From NCBI GenBank assembly GCA_902362595.1, contig CABIXF010000011.1, positions 1 through 64,000 on the forward strand: 64,000 nt of DNA, given 5' to 3'. A program made the translations under genes and the position numbers. This DNA is from Bacteroidaceae bacterium. GTDB lineage: Bacteria; Bacteroidota; Bacteroidia; Bacteroidales; Bacteroidaceae. Numbering within the stretch: position 1 is the first letter of the stretch; every line of letters begins with the position of its first letter. Positions 44,371 through 53,141 of this stretch are shown here, one piece after another. The notes below the pieces were generated by a model. That model saw only the letters and a program-made list of their open reading frames with translations. It did not search any database and had not been told where the DNA came from.

Positions 44371-45200
44371 ATCAGTTTATTAAGCATCAATTTAATATCT
44401 TCCGGCACTCTTTTTTCATCCATCGCATCCAAATGAAATCCATGATACGTGTTCTCACTTTCACACTTGAACTCAATATACTGATTATGTACCTGATCGA
44501 AAAAGTAAAGCACTCTCAAATCTGCTCCAATAGCTTTCAGAAGCATATTCTCCGCTTCTTCTCTACTACACATCAATATAGACACTTTCTCACCTTTATT
44601 GGCCGGATGTGCCCCTTTCCCGTTCTCTCCATGCTTTGGATTCAGATTGAATATCCGTTGGGGCTTACGGTTGGTTTCATACCATTTTAAAACAGATTTA
44701 AAGTCAGCTTTCCTGACCTCCAGTTCCCAATCTGCCTGATTACGCTTTACCTGAATTACTTTAACGGCATCCGAAAAAGCATCCTGATTTACCAAAAGAA
44801 ATACACTTCCATCTGTAGCCACCGCCTTCCGCTCTGCCATTTCGCACAATGTATCATCCTTTATTGGCAAGCCATGACACATATAGCTTTCCGTATCCTT
44901 CTGTACTTTCTGCATCCGCCAGTTCTCTCCCCATCGGCTCATCACCATACGCATACGGGTCTTGATACTGGGATAGCACTCTTCTATCGTCTCTACAGGA
45001 TACAGGAATGACGATACATTGTCCGCATCATAGTAGCCTTCGTAGTTTTCGTTTGCTATAAACCTACATATTTCGTTTATGTTTTCTATCACCTTCAAGA
45101 TTTCATTTTCAGTCATGACACCTTTGGTCCTAATATACTCCGGTTGTCCTTCCACTTCCTCATATCTCGGCAGCAATAAAAATAACTCGCTATGCTCCAT
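44367..45200 (-). CDS. Unknown protein, third gene of the DUF262/DUF3696 operon
   Basis: A 277-residue soluble protein not recognised. The N-terminal 170 residues are helical (ENEILKVIENINEICRFIAN). The C-terminal part has a compact set of polar motifs: NLNPKHGENGKG near 197-208, then MCSREEAENMLLKAIGA and ENTYHGFHLDAMDE near 255. An H-G...YHGFH arrangement could be a catalytic site, for instance of a nuclease or toxin; this is inference from pattern only. It begins 1 bp after the ATPase stop and overlaps the 40-aa ORF by 4 bp, so it is an integral part of the operon and may be its effector. Confidence 0.7.
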   Translation of the reverse strand: MEHSELFLLLPRYEEVEGQPEYIRTKGVMTENEILKVIENINEICRFIANENYEGYYDADNVSSFLYPVETIEECYPSIKTRMRMVMSRWGENWRMQKVQKDTESYMCHGLPIKDDTLCEMAERKAVATDGSVFLLVNQDAFSDAVKVIQVKRNQADWELEVRKADFKSVLKWYETNRKPQRIFNLNPKHGENGKGAHPANKGEKVSILMCSREEAENMLLKAIGADLRVLYFFDQVHNQYIEFKCESENTYHGFHLDAMDEKRVPEDIKLMLNKLI

Positions 45201-45201
45201 A

Positions 45202-46335
45202 TCAAAATCCGGTTAACGTTTGCAGGTCAATATCTATCTGGTCAAAGAATCCCTTTGGAGGACGGATAATACGCCCAGTCTCCGAAATCTGCAACCGGTG
45301 CGACAAAGCCGTATGTCCGTGTTCTTCTCGCTCAAAATAGTATATGGAAAGCCTATCTGGAGTAATCCACTTCTTGTTTACAGCTACCAGACTGCCGTTT
45401 ATGATGTGGTCGCTATGTGATTCTATGATGATTTGCACGCCGTGAGCCACTGCTTTCGATATCAATTCCATCAACACGGCCTGTCCTTTGGGATGCAAGT
45501 GTGCCTCCGGGTTCTCAATCAGTATAATGGCATCCTTATCCGCACTTAACACGGCTATCAATATGGGTAATACATACGTAATTCCAAACCCCGTGTTCAG
45601 GGCTGTAATATCCTCCGTAATGGTATTCCCCTCACGATTGAATTTATATTTCAATTTGAAATCTTCTCCAGCCGGCTCAATATTAATCTTGATATTGGGT
45701 GAAACCAGACGCAACCAACGTTCCACTTGCACAGCAAGCCGATAATCGGGCGTAATATCTTCTTTGTCTATGATAGCCAGTTCTTCTATGGGAATATTGA
45801 GGTTCTTATACTGCTCCAGAAAATGCACTGCATATTCGCACTGCCCCATGCTTTTGGATATCTGTTTCTTGGTTACCACCAAAGAAGTATCACGGTTATA
45901 ACTCTTTTGAGGTCCGAACCGGAAAGCACTCAGGTATTGGAATTTCTCATTGAACAATGAATATTTTGACAATACGGCTTTTGAAGTTTCATTATCCTCT
46001 GCTCCAGGCAACATCGTGTCCATGATGTTGTCGGGATACTCAAACGAAAAATTCAAATCAGCTTGCTCCGCAAATTTCATGTCAATATTTAAGGTATGTT
46101 CTCTTGAAGCCTGACAAGCCAGTTCTCCCGATATCCCGGCATCGCACAAATCGCCTTTCAGATTCAAACCAGCATCCAAGTCGTTCATCATAAAAGACTG
46201 ACGCAACAGAATCAACGACTGTATAACTGTTGACTTTCCCATGCCATTCATTCCTGTAAGGATTGTCAGTCCGTTCAAATCCAGATCCGTATGGTCATGA
46301 AGCTTTAAATTATTTATGCTCAAATGGGTTATCAT
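45202..46335 (-). CDS. AAA ATPase of the SMC/OLD-like type with DUF3696-like C-terminus
   Basis: A 377-residue ABC-type ATPase. Walker A GMNGMGKST is at residues 28-36. The family hallmark YLSAFRFGPQ follows near 135, then the signature-like NTGFGITYVLPILIAVLS near 250, Walker B IILIENPEAHLHP near 273 and the switch IIIESHSDHIING near 300. The end RPPKGFFDQIDIDLQ matches the DUF3696 tail. The coiled-coil arms are very short. Related ATPases act in Septu, PARIS, Gabija and OLD systems as sensors paired with effectors. It overlaps the DUF262 gene by 4 bp. Confidence 0.85.
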   Translation of the reverse strand: MITHLSINNLKLHDHTDLDLNGLTILTGMNGMGKSTVIQSLILLRQSFMMNDLDAGLNLKGDLCDAGISGELACQASREHTLNIDMKFAEQADLNFSFEYPDNIMDTMLPGAEDNETSKAVLSKYSLFNEKFQYLSAFRFGPQKSYNRDTSLVVTKKQISKSMGQCEYAVHFLEQYKNLNIPIEELAIIDKEDITPDYRLAVQVERWLRLVSPNIKINIEPAGEDFKLKYKFNREGNTITEDITALNTGFGITYVLPILIAVLSADKDAIILIENPEAHLHPKGQAVLMELISKAVAHGVQIIIESHSDHIINGSLVAVNKKWITPDRLSIYYFEREEHGHTALSHRLQISETGRIIRPPKGFFDQIDIDLQTLTGF

Positions 46336-47468
46336 AAGCTTATTATTTCTTTTATCAGTGATTTCACCATCGTAAACCGTTGTTCCACATTGTATTTCTG
46401 TCCTGTACCGGTCGATATAGAGAAATTGAATTTTTCATCATTAAATAAACGAATCATTCCGGCCTTGAAGTCTTCTGCATTTTTCAACAGCAAATGCTGT
46501 TCTTCGTCGCTCAACCAAGCGATATTTACACTCAGCGTATCATATACCGACTTGGATATAGGCTTTCTTTTGTCGGTAATCTTATATCGCTTACGGAATG
46601 TATCTTTTTTGAATATCTCATAACAGCACTCCATCGCCTTGTCAAAAGAGACCCGTATGTCATTTCTTTGTGCAGGAGTCATTTTATTTAATTCTCCCAT
46701 CTTATCATTCAGAAACATATCCAAGTCGCCCATGTAATCCTGATAACCGATAAAGAACGCCACAAACCGGTTGACAAAATCCCGATCTTGCATCCGCTTG
46801 CTTTTCACGGAATAATTGGTAGCCTTTTTAAAAGACTCCATATTGGCCAGCTCCTTTATAAATATTGCCGCAGGTCCCTGATTCAAAGCGTGACGCATTT
46901 CCTGGGGAGTTAAAGGTTCTCCCGCGGTATTCACACGTTGGAATATTATGTATTTCACATCCAACGGAGTACCTTTACGCAAGGTGTTCATGGTGATTTT
47001 GAGCGATTTGATGCGCTTCACTTCAGGCCGTGCCAGTTGTGAAAAAGTCAAGCCTTCAAAATTTTTCAAGAACTGTAGTCCCTCCAGTTTCAAAGGTTCA
47101 TCTTCCTTCAAAACAAAATCCCTTATCGCACAGATTCGTTGTAACCCGTCTATAATGGAAAGTTTTTGACTTACAGGGTCTTCACTAAAATAGAATGAGG
47201 GCAAAGGAAGTCCCAGCAGAATTGACTCTATCAGCCTGCTCTTTTTCACGTTATCCCATACGTCAGCCGCACGCTGAAAATCAGGCTGCAAATCTATCTC
47301 ATCGTTTTCCAGTTGTTCTATCAGCGAGCCTAAATTCACAGTCGATATATCCACATCAATCTCATTGGGATTAAAAGGTTTGGTTATCACTTCCATTGAC
47401 TTCCCTCCGTTAAGATCTTCTTCTTCTACTCCCAGTTCATTTTGTATTTTAAGGTCTTCCATACTCAT
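46332..47468 (-). CDS. DUF262 (ParB/Srx-fold) protein without nuclease domain
   Basis: A 378-residue protein. The DUF262 domain spans about 40-250, with LQPDFQRAADVWDNVKKSRL, the linked SILLGLPLPSFYF, the NTP-binding-type IIDGLQRICAI, and FQRVNTAGEPLTPQEMRHAL. In GmrSD this domain binds and hydrolyses NTP and is fused to a DUF1524 HNH nuclease; no HNH motif is present here. The remaining C-terminus (270-378) is helical with no recognised domain. It is the first gene of the four-gene operon, with a -7 box at 47583-47590. The start could also be the Met at 47462. Confidence 0.85.
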   Translation of the reverse strand: MSMEDLKIQNELGVEEEDLNGGKSMEVITKPFNPNEIDVDISTVNLGSLIEQLENDEIDLQPDFQRAADVWDNVKKSRLIESILLGLPLPSFYFSEDPVSQKLSIIDGLQRICAIRDFVLKEDEPLKLEGLQFLKNFEGLTFSQLARPEVKRIKSLKITMNTLRKGTPLDVKYIIFQRVNTAGEPLTPQEMRHALNQGPAAIFIKELANMESFKKATNYSVKSKRMQDRDFVNRFVAFFIGYQDYMGDLDMFLNDKMGELNKMTPAQRNDIRVSFDKAMECCYEIFKKDTFRKRYKITDKRKPISKSVYDTLSVNIAWLSDEEQHLLLKNAEDFKAGMIRLFNDEKFNFSISTGTGQKYNVEQRFTMVKSLIKEIISL

Positions 47469-47582
47469 AAGAAACTCATTCTATTTTAGCCAAATTCTTC
47501 AATCTCAGTTTACTCAACCGTCCCTGTTCCTTCAACTGTGTTTCAAACTCTAGCCACAAAGGCCATTAATCCGAATTATATA

Positions 47583-47590
47583 CAAAGATA
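47583..47590 (-). promoter_or_regulatory. -7 box of the DUF262/DUF3696 operon
   Basis: On the minus strand this reads TATCTTTG. It would give a 5' UTR of about 105 nt before ATG 47468. Confidence 0.5.
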
Positions 47591-47700
47591 TGGATTTAAT
47601 CACATCAAGGGAAATAATAAATTAACTTTTTACGATTGTCACAAAAAGCCAACTTCCGCTTTTCCCAAACCTCCCGCCGAAGATACCCCATCCTCAAAGA

Positions 47701-47799
47701 ATTTTCTACGTTTTCCGGCAGAGAAACATACGGTTTTCACGCGGAAAACATACGGCTCCGCCACGGGAAACGTACGGTTCCGGGAAGGGAAACATAAAA
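47701..47799 (+). repeat. Second 22-bp-period repeat array
   Basis: AAACATACGG starts at 47724 and 47746, AAACGTACGG at 47768 and AAACATAAAA at 47790, all exactly 22 bp apart. A degenerate unit sharing TACGTTTTCC lies one period earlier (47702-47722). Several units are part-palindromes, for example GGAAACGTACGGTTCC at 47766-47781. The array adjoins the mltF terminator, and the gap 47591-47793 holds nothing else recognisable. Confidence 0.75.
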
Positions 47800-47836
47800 A
47801 AGTGCCTGAAGTTTCCGTAAAAACCTCCAGGCACTT
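47794..47836 (-). terminator. Terminator of mltF
   Basis: On the minus strand AAGTGCCTG (47836-47828) pairs with CAGGCACTT (47808-47800) and is followed by six T (47799-47794). Confidence 0.8.
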
Positions 47837-47861
47837 TCCGAACAAGTTCCTTACTTGTCTT

Positions 47862-49235
47862 CTATTTCTTGATTTTCCGTTTGTAAAGCTCCGCCCGCGC
47901 CAGAATCTCCCGCACGAACTCATACGTATCGCTGCCGCGGAGATAGCCGTTCTTGCAGACGGGGTCCTGATAATATTCCTTGTTGCTCTTGAGCAGCATG
48001 TAATGGGCCACGTGGTGCTCCCACAGGTAACGGTTGCGGCCGTATTTCTCGGCCAGGGCCATGGCATCGGTCACATGGCCTATCCCGCAGTTGTAGGCGG
48101 CCAGGATGAACTTCGCCTGCTCTTCCTTGTCGGTTACCTTACTGAACGTGCGCTGCATGTTGGCGATGTATTTCACGGCGGCCTTGATGCTCTCTTCCGG
48201 GTCCTGCTCCTTGCCAGGCGGTACTCCCATCAAACGGGAGGTAGCAGGCATGAGCTGCATCAGTCCCTTGGCTCCGGCCCACGACACCACGTTTGGATTG
48301 AAGTTCGATTCCGTATAGGCCAGGGAGGCCAGCAGACGCCAGTCCCACCCGATTTCCTTGGCATAGCGGCGGAACAGTGCATCGTAGTGGGAAATCTTGC
48401 CGTCTTTCACGGAAAGAATGGACCCGTGCGACGGACGCTTGGCCAGTTCGAAATAACGGCGGGCACTGGCCCGGAACTCCGGTGAATTGATGTTCTCCCG
48501 GTGCCACTTGTCGGCTGCGGCGGCCAGCTGGGGCGAGGTCTTACGCACAGCCCACGATGAACGCTGGTCGAAGCTGATAGCCAGCTTGATGTCCAGCACC
48601 GGATAATAGGTTCGGTTGATTTTGGCGATTTCGTCGGTGGCCACCGTATAGTCGATACGGCCCTCCGCCACCCACGTAATCAGGTCTTCCGACGAAACAC
48701 TGTCGGAGGAGACCTCACAGATGTCGATGCCGCCTCCCAGCTCCCGGTTCAGGTTCTCCAGCCGGGTACGGTATTTTCCGGAGTTGACATAGACCTTCTT
48801 CCCCACCAGCTCCGTCACGTCTTTCAGGGCTTCCTTTCCGCGCCGCTGCACGATGACCTGGCGAGTGATGTCTTCCTCCCCGCAATAAATCAGACTGTCT
48901 TTCAGGGCGTTGGTCATGATGAGGTTATAGGCCACCAGGTCGCCTGCCCCACTGAGCAGACTGTCCACCAGCCCTTCTTCGTCTTTCACCACCTTTACCT
49001 TCAGGGTCAGGCCGAGCGACTTGGCAAACTGCTGGGCCAGTTCGTACTGGAATCCCATGGGTTCGCCGCGGTAGTTGAAGTACGACACGGAACTGTTGAC
49101 CGTGAGCACCACCAGTTCTTTCTTCTCCAGTATCTGCGGCAAGTCGACCGCCACCTCCTCCGTCTTCTTTTCCGGCTGACAGGAAAAGAGCAGCAGCGCC
49201 ATCGCCCCTACCAGACATCCGATCCAGGTTTTCAT
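47862..49235 (-). CDS. mltF: Membrane-bound lytic transglycosylase F
   Basis: A 457-residue lipoprotein (MALLLFSC lipobox, Cys at about 19). Residues 40-265 are a solute-binding-protein family 3 domain (LVVLTVNSSVSYFNYRG, MGFQYELAQQFAKSLG). Residues 290-420 form the SLT catalytic domain, with LASLAYTESNFNPNVVS carrying the catalytic Glu and GAKGLMQLMPATS. MltF cuts glycan strands and is regulated by its binding domain. It overlaps udk by 4 bp. Confidence 0.92.
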   Translation of the reverse strand: MKTWIGCLVGAMALLLFSCQPEKKTEEVAVDLPQILEKKELVVLTVNSSVSYFNYRGEPMGFQYELAQQFAKSLGLTLKVKVVKDEEGLVDSLLSGAGDLVAYNLIMTNALKDSLIYCGEEDITRQVIVQRRGKEALKDVTELVGKKVYVNSGKYRTRLENLNRELGGGIDICEVSSDSVSSEDLITWVAEGRIDYTVATDEIAKINRTYYPVLDIKLAISFDQRSSWAVRKTSPQLAAAADKWHRENINSPEFRASARRYFELAKRPSHGSILSVKDGKISHYDALFRRYAKEIGWDWRLLASLAYTESNFNPNVVSWAGAKGLMQLMPATSRLMGVPPGKEQDPEESIKAAVKYIANMQRTFSKVTDKEEQAKFILAAYNCGIGHVTDAMALAEKYGRNRYLWEHHVAHYMLLKSNKEYYQDPVCKNGYLRGSDTYEFVREILARAELYKRKIKK

Positions 49236-49855
49236 CGGTCGACGATTTTTTCGATGTACATTTTCAGAATCTCAATGGCTTTTTCATTGTGTCCTCCCTG
49301 CGGGACAATCAGGTCGGCAATCCGCTTGGCCGGCTCGATGAACTCCAGGTGCATGGGTTTCAGCACCCGCACGTAACGGTCCATCACGGCCTCCGCCGTA
49401 CGTCCGCGTTCAATCACATCCCGCTGGATGACACGTATCAGACGTTCGTCGGGGTCGGCATCCACAAAGATGCGCAGGTCCATCTGCTTGCAGAGACGAC
49501 GGTCGCTCAGGGCCAGAATCCCTTCGATGATGACCACCTTGCGCGGCTCTACATGAATGGTCTCCTTCTGGCGGGTACAGGTCAGGTAGGAATACACGGG
49601 CTGTTCGATGGCCTCGCCCCGGCGCAGCATCTCCACGTGCTTCGAAAGCAAATCCCAGTCGAAGGCAGAAGGATGGTCGAAGTTGATGTTCTGCCGTTCT
49701 TCCACGGGCACATGGCTGCTGTCCTTGTAATATGAGTCGAGCGGAAGCACTGCCACTTCGTTTTCCGGCAGACTTTCTACAATCCGTCGCACCACAGTTG
49801 TTTTCCCGGAGCCTGTTCCTCCTGCAATTCCAATGATAATCATAACTTGTTTCAA
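49232..49855 (-). CDS. udk: Uridine kinase
   Basis: A 207-residue P-loop kinase that phosphorylates uridine and cytidine for pyrimidine salvage. Walker A GGTGSGKTT is near residue 12, the nucleoside-binding LPLDSYYKD near 38, and NFDHPSAFDWDLL near 58; RRLCKQMDLRIFVD, RVIQRDVIERGR close the active site. The start is ATG 49855 or the Met at 49843 (MIIIGIAGGTG). It precedes mltF with a 4-bp overlap and is divergent from the Dabb gene. Confidence 0.94.
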   Translation of the reverse strand: MKQVMIIIGIAGGTGSGKTTVVRRIVESLPENEVAVLPLDSYYKDSSHVPVEERQNINFDHPSAFDWDLLSKHVEMLRRGEAIEQPVYSYLTCTRQKETIHVEPRKVVIIEGILALSDRRLCKQMDLRIFVDADPDERLIRVIQRDVIERGRTAEAVMDRYVRVLKPMHLEFIEPAKRIADLIVPQGGHNEKAIEILKMYIEKIVDR

Positions 49856-49866
49856 TAATTAATTTC

Positions 49867-49874
49867 TATATTTG
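49867..49874 (+). promoter_or_regulatory. -7 box of the Dabb-thioesterase operon
   Basis: TATATTTG matches TAnnTTTG, 39 bp before ATG 49914. Confidence 0.6.
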
Positions 49875-49913
49875 CAATACACAAAAATACGAAAATCATA
49901 AAAACAAACAAAC

Positions 49914-50213
49914 ATGGTCAAACACATTGTTCTATTCAAACTGAAAGAAAGTCTTTCTGCGGCTGAAAAAGCCGACATCATGCACCGTTTCAAGGCGGCT
50001 ATCGAGGCCCTTCCGGCCACCATTCCTTTTATCCGCGACATCCATGTGGGACTGAACGAGAACCCGGCAGAGACATGGGACATCTGCCTGGACAGCAGTT
50101 TCGACACCCTCGACGACGTAAAAGCCTATTCCATCCATCCGGCCCACGTGGCTGCGGCGGGTATCCTGAAAGAGGCCAAGGAAAATCGGGCCTGCGTGGA
50201 CTATACCCTCTAA
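49914..50213 (+). CDS. Dabb family (stress-responsive alpha/beta barrel) protein
   Basis: A 99-residue protein of the dimeric ferredoxin-like Dabb fold. MVKHIVLFKLKE at the start, LPATIPFIRDIHVGLNEN and DVKAYSIHPAHVAA are family features, including the conserved YxxHPxH stretch. Members are small enzymes or stress proteins of mostly unknown role. A thioesterase gene follows after 19 bp, in the same operon. Confidence 0.88.
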   Translation: MVKHIVLFKLKESLSAAEKADIMHRFKAAIEALPATIPFIRDIHVGLNENPAETWDICLDSSFDTLDDVKAYSIHPAHVAAAGILKEAKENRACVDYTL

Positions 50214-50232
50214 CCTTCCAACCTCGACGCAC

Positions 50233-50718
50233 ATGGAAAAGATTATCAATCCCTGGAAAGGAATAGAAGGCTATTACTGTTTCGGATGTGCTCCCCACAA
50301 CGAGGACGGACTGAAAATGGAGTTTTACGAGGACGGAGAAGAGATTGTGTGCCTGTGGAAACCGGAGGCCCGCTTCCAAGGCTGGGTGAACACCCTGCAC
50401 GGGGGCATACAGGCCACGATGCTCGACGAAATCTGTGCCTGGGTCATCGCCCGCAAGATGCAGACTTCGGGGGTGACTTCCCGCATGGAAACGCACTACC
50501 TGAAGCCGGTGCATACCACCGACTCGCATCTCACGCTCCGAGCGCGGCTGAAAGAAGTGAAACGGCACTTCGCATTCATCGAAGCGGGCATCTTCGACGA
50601 GCACGACCAGCTCTGCACCAAGGCCGTATGCACCTATTACCTCTTCTCGAAGGAAAAAGCGGAAAAGGAAATGTGCTTCAAGGGCTGCTATACGGAAAAA
50701 GAGGTGGAGAATTTATAA
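50233..50718 (+). CDS. PaaI-type hotdog thioesterase
   Basis: A 161-residue hotdog-fold protein. The catalytic-loop signature WVNTLHGGIQATMLDE (residues 52-67) matches the HGG-x4-D/E motif of PaaI thioesterases, which hydrolyse acyl-CoA. An N-terminal CFGCAPHNEDGLKM pattern is characteristic of a subgroup. Substrate unknown. It follows the Dabb gene and ends about 30 bp before the histidine promoter. Confidence 0.88.
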   Translation: MEKIINPWKGIEGYYCFGCAPHNEDGLKMEFYEDGEEIVCLWKPEARFQGWVNTLHGGIQATMLDEICAWVIARKMQTSGVTSRMETHYLKPVHTTDSHLTLRARLKEVKRHFAFIEAGIFDEHDQLCTKAVCTYYLFSKEKAEKEMCFKGCYTEKEVENL

Positions 50719-50753
50719 AACTGACAGCAAAACTGACTTTTTCCTGATAAATA

Positions 50754-50785
50754 TTTGCTTTTTCAAATCTTATCTTATAATTTTG
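50754..50785 (+). promoter_or_regulatory. Promoter of the histidine operon
   Basis: A complete Bacteroidetes promoter: -33 TTTG at 50754-50757 and -7 TAATTTTG at 50778-50785, 20 bp apart. It lies 21 bp before the leader peptide. Confidence 0.8.
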
Positions 50786-50806
50786 TCGCAACAAAAGAAA
50801 GAAAAT

Positions 50807-50869
50807 ATGATTTTAAATACTGTACATCATCGCCATCATCATTTCCTAACGGTTCACACGGTAGGCTGA
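50807..50869 (+). CDS. hisL: Histidine operon leader peptide
   Basis: A 20-codon ORF reading MILNTVHHRHHHFLTVHTVG, with six histidines, five in a run of six codons. It is followed by complementary antiterminator and terminator sequences and then hisG, so it is a classical attenuation leader: when charged tRNA-His is scarce the ribosome stalls at the His codons and the terminator does not form. Confidence 0.9.
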   Translation: MILNTVHHRHHHFLTVHTVG

Positions 50870-50948
50870 GAAGGCGTGTAGTTACAGAAAAGAGATAAGA
50901 TAACAAAAAAGGCTTGCCGTTAGGAATCATCCCGGTAAGCCTTTTTTT
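50845..50948 (+). promoter_or_regulatory. Histidine attenuator: antiterminator and terminator
   Basis: CCTAACGG (50845-50852), inside the leader ORF, is complementary to CCGTTAGG (50917-50924). The latter overlaps the terminator stem GGCTTGCCG (50911-50919) / CGGTAAGCC (50933-50941), which is followed by seven T. The two structures exclude each other. A further short hairpin, ACACG/CGTGT, covers the leader stop and may serve as a pause. Confidence 0.88.
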
Positions 50949-50975
50949 ATTTGGACACTTTAACCGAAAAACAAC

Positions 50976-51827
50976 ATGTTAAGAATTGCCGTACAATCCA
51001 AAGGGCGTTTGTTTGAAGACACAATGGCCCTGTTCACAGAAGCCGACATCAAGCTGTCTACTTCCAAACGTACCTTGCTGACACAATCTACCAACTTCCC
51101 CGTGGAGGTGCTCTTCCTGCGCGACGACGACATTCCGCAGTGTGTGGCCAACGGCGTGGCCGACCTGGGCATCGTGGGGGAAAACGAGTTCGTGGAACGT
51201 GCCGAAGAAGCTGAAATCGTTCACCGACTGGGATTCAGCAAATGCCGTCTCTCGCTGGCCATCCATAAGGAGAGCGAATACGACGGGCTGCAGTGGTTCA
51301 ACCACAAGAAGATTGCCACTTCCTACCCGCACATTCTGAAGAACTTCCTGAACGAGCAGCAGATTGAGGCGGATATCCATGTCATCACGGGCTCGGTGGA
51401 GATATCTCCGGCCATCGGACTGGCGGATGCCATCTTCGATATCGTCAGCTCGGGCTCTACCCTCATCAGCAACAACCTGAAAGAGGTGGAAGTGGTGATG
51501 AAGAGTGAGGCTTTGCTCATCGGCAACAAGAACCTGTCGGCAGAAAAGAAGGAAATCCTTCAGGAGCTGTTGTTCCGCATCGATGCCGTGAAGACAGCCG
51601 AAGACAAGAAATACGTGCTGATGAACGTGCCTACCGACAAGGTGAAGGACATCGTGGAGGTACTGCCGGGCATCAAGAGTCCCACTATCATGCCGCTGGC
51701 CACGGAAGGATGGAGCAGCATCCACACCGTCATCGACCAGAAACGTTTCTGGGAAATCATCGGCAAGCTGAAGGCCATCGGGGCACAGGGTATCCTGGTA
51801 CTCCCCATCGAGAAAATGATACTTTAA
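50976..51827 (+). CDS. hisG: ATP phosphoribosyltransferase (long form)
   Basis: The first enzyme of histidine synthesis, joining PRPP and ATP. At 283 residues it is the long, feedback-inhibited form that needs no HisZ. LRIAVQSKGRLFEDT at the start and the PRPP loop DIVSSGSTLISNNL near residue 150 are diagnostic. The last 75 residues are the regulatory domain (MNVPTDKVKDIVEVLPG). It lies 28 bp after the attenuator and is followed by hisD, hisC and hisB. Confidence 0.96.
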   Translation: MLRIAVQSKGRLFEDTMALFTEADIKLSTSKRTLLTQSTNFPVEVLFLRDDDIPQCVANGVADLGIVGENEFVERAEEAEIVHRLGFSKCRLSLAIHKESEYDGLQWFNHKKIATSYPHILKNFLNEQQIEADIHVITGSVEISPAIGLADAIFDIVSSGSTLISNNLKEVEVVMKSEALLIGNKNLSAEKKEILQELLFRIDAVKTAEDKKYVLMNVPTDKVKDIVEVLPGIKSPTIMPLATEGWSSIHTVIDQKRFWEIIGKLKAIGAQGILVLPIEKMIL

Positions 51828-51857
51828 CCGTTGAATCATTTCACACCAAATGCTACT

Positions 51858-53141
51858 ATGAACATCATTACTTATCCTGAGAAAAGTACATGGGCCGACT
51901 TGCTAAAACGGCCTACTCTCCAGACGGAATCGCTGCGGGAGACGGTACTCGAAATATTGAACCGCATCAAGTTTGAAGGCGACAAGGCCGTGCGGGAGTA
52001 TGAAGAGAAATTCGACAAGGTGCGGCTGGATTCCCTGCAGGTGAGCGAGGCGGAAATCACCGAAGCGGAAAAGAAGGTCAGCATCGAACTGAAGGCGGCC
52101 ATCACACTGGCCTACAAGAACATCCACACCTTCCACGCGGCACAGGTGTTCCAAGGGAAGAAGATTACCACCCTGCCGGGCGTCACTTGCTGGCAGAAGG
52201 CGGTGCCCATCGAAAAGGTGGGACTGTACATTCCCGGCGGAACGGCTCCTCTCTTCTCGACAGTGCTGATGCTGGCTACTCCGGCACAGATTGCGGGCTG
52301 CAAGGAAATCATTCTCTGTACCCCGCCCGACAAGGCAGGAAAGATTCATCCGGCCATCCTGTATGCGGCCAAACTGGCAGGCATCAACCGTATCTTCAAG
52401 GCGGGGGGCGTACAGGCTATCGGGGCCATGGCCTATGGCACGGAGAGCATCCCGAAAGTATATAAGATATTTGGTCCGGGCAACCAGTATGTCACGGCGG
52501 CCAAGCAGCAGGTTTCCCTGCGCGACGTGGCCATCGACATGCCGGCAGGTCCGTCGGAAGTAGCGGTACTGGCCGACGAAACCGCCAACCCGGTCTTCGT
52601 GGCAGCCGACCTGCTTTCCCAGGCGGAACACGGCGTAGACAGTCAGGCCCTCCTGATTACTACAAGCGAAACCTTGCTGAAAGCGACCATGCAGGAGGTG
52701 GAGCGCCAGTTGGACGTGCTGCCGCGCAAGGAAATCGCCAGCCGCTCCCTGGCGGCCAGCAAACTGATTCTGGTGAAGGACATGGACGAGGCGGTGGCCA
52801 TGGTCAACGAGTATGCGCCGGAACACCTGATTATCGAAACCAAGGACTACCTGGAAGTCAGCGAACGGATTGTCAATGCGGGCTCGGTATTCCTGGGATA
52901 TTATTCGCCGGAAAGTGCGGGCGACTATGCTTCGGGCACCAACCACACGCTGCCGACCAACGGCTATGCCAAAGCGTACAGCGGAGTGAGTCTGGACAGC
53001 TTCATCCGCAAAATCACGTTCCAGGAAATCACGCCCGAAGGCATCGCCATGATTGGCCCGGCCATTGAGGTGATGGCGGCCAACGAGCAGCTGGACGGCC
53101 ACAAAAATGCAATCTCCGTACGTTTAAAGAAAGAATCATGA
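51858..53141 (+). CDS. hisD: Histidinol dehydrogenase
   Basis: A 427-residue zinc enzyme that oxidises L-histidinol to L-histidine in two NAD-dependent steps. Key stretches are [42 protein letters not shown] with the catalytic and metal residues, and YAPEHLI. The frame opens at 51831, but [12 protein letters not shown] at 51858 is the conserved start. It overlaps hisC by 4 bp. Confidence 0.95.
   Translation: MNIITYPEKSTWADLLKRPTLQTESLRETVLEILNRIKFEGDKAVREYEEKFDKVRLDSLQVSEAEITEAEKKVSIELKAAITLAYKNIHTFHAAQVFQGKKITTLPGVTCWQKAVPIEKVGLYIPGGTAPLFSTVLMLATPAQIAGCKEIILCTPPDKAGKIHPAILYAAKLAGINRIFKAGGVQAIGAMAYGTESIPKVYKIFGPGNQYVTAAKQQVSLRDVAIDMPAGPSEVAVLADETANPVFVAADLLSQAEHGVDSQALLITTSETLLKATMQEVERQLDVLPRKEIASRSLAASKLILVKDMDEAVAMVNEYAPEHLIIETKDYLEVSERIVNAGSVFLGYYSPESAGDYASGTNHTLPTNGYAKAYSGVSLDSFIRKITFQEITPEGIAMIGPAIEVMAANEQLDGHKNAISVRLKKES

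Noticed and set aside
47701-47799. CRISPR array
   Set aside because: Repeat cores are about 10 bp at 22-bp period with partly conserved spacers; no cas gene nearby.
47538-48485. A 315-codon plus-strand frame opposite the end of mltF
   Set aside because: It crosses the 22-bp array and the mltF terminator; antisense shadow.
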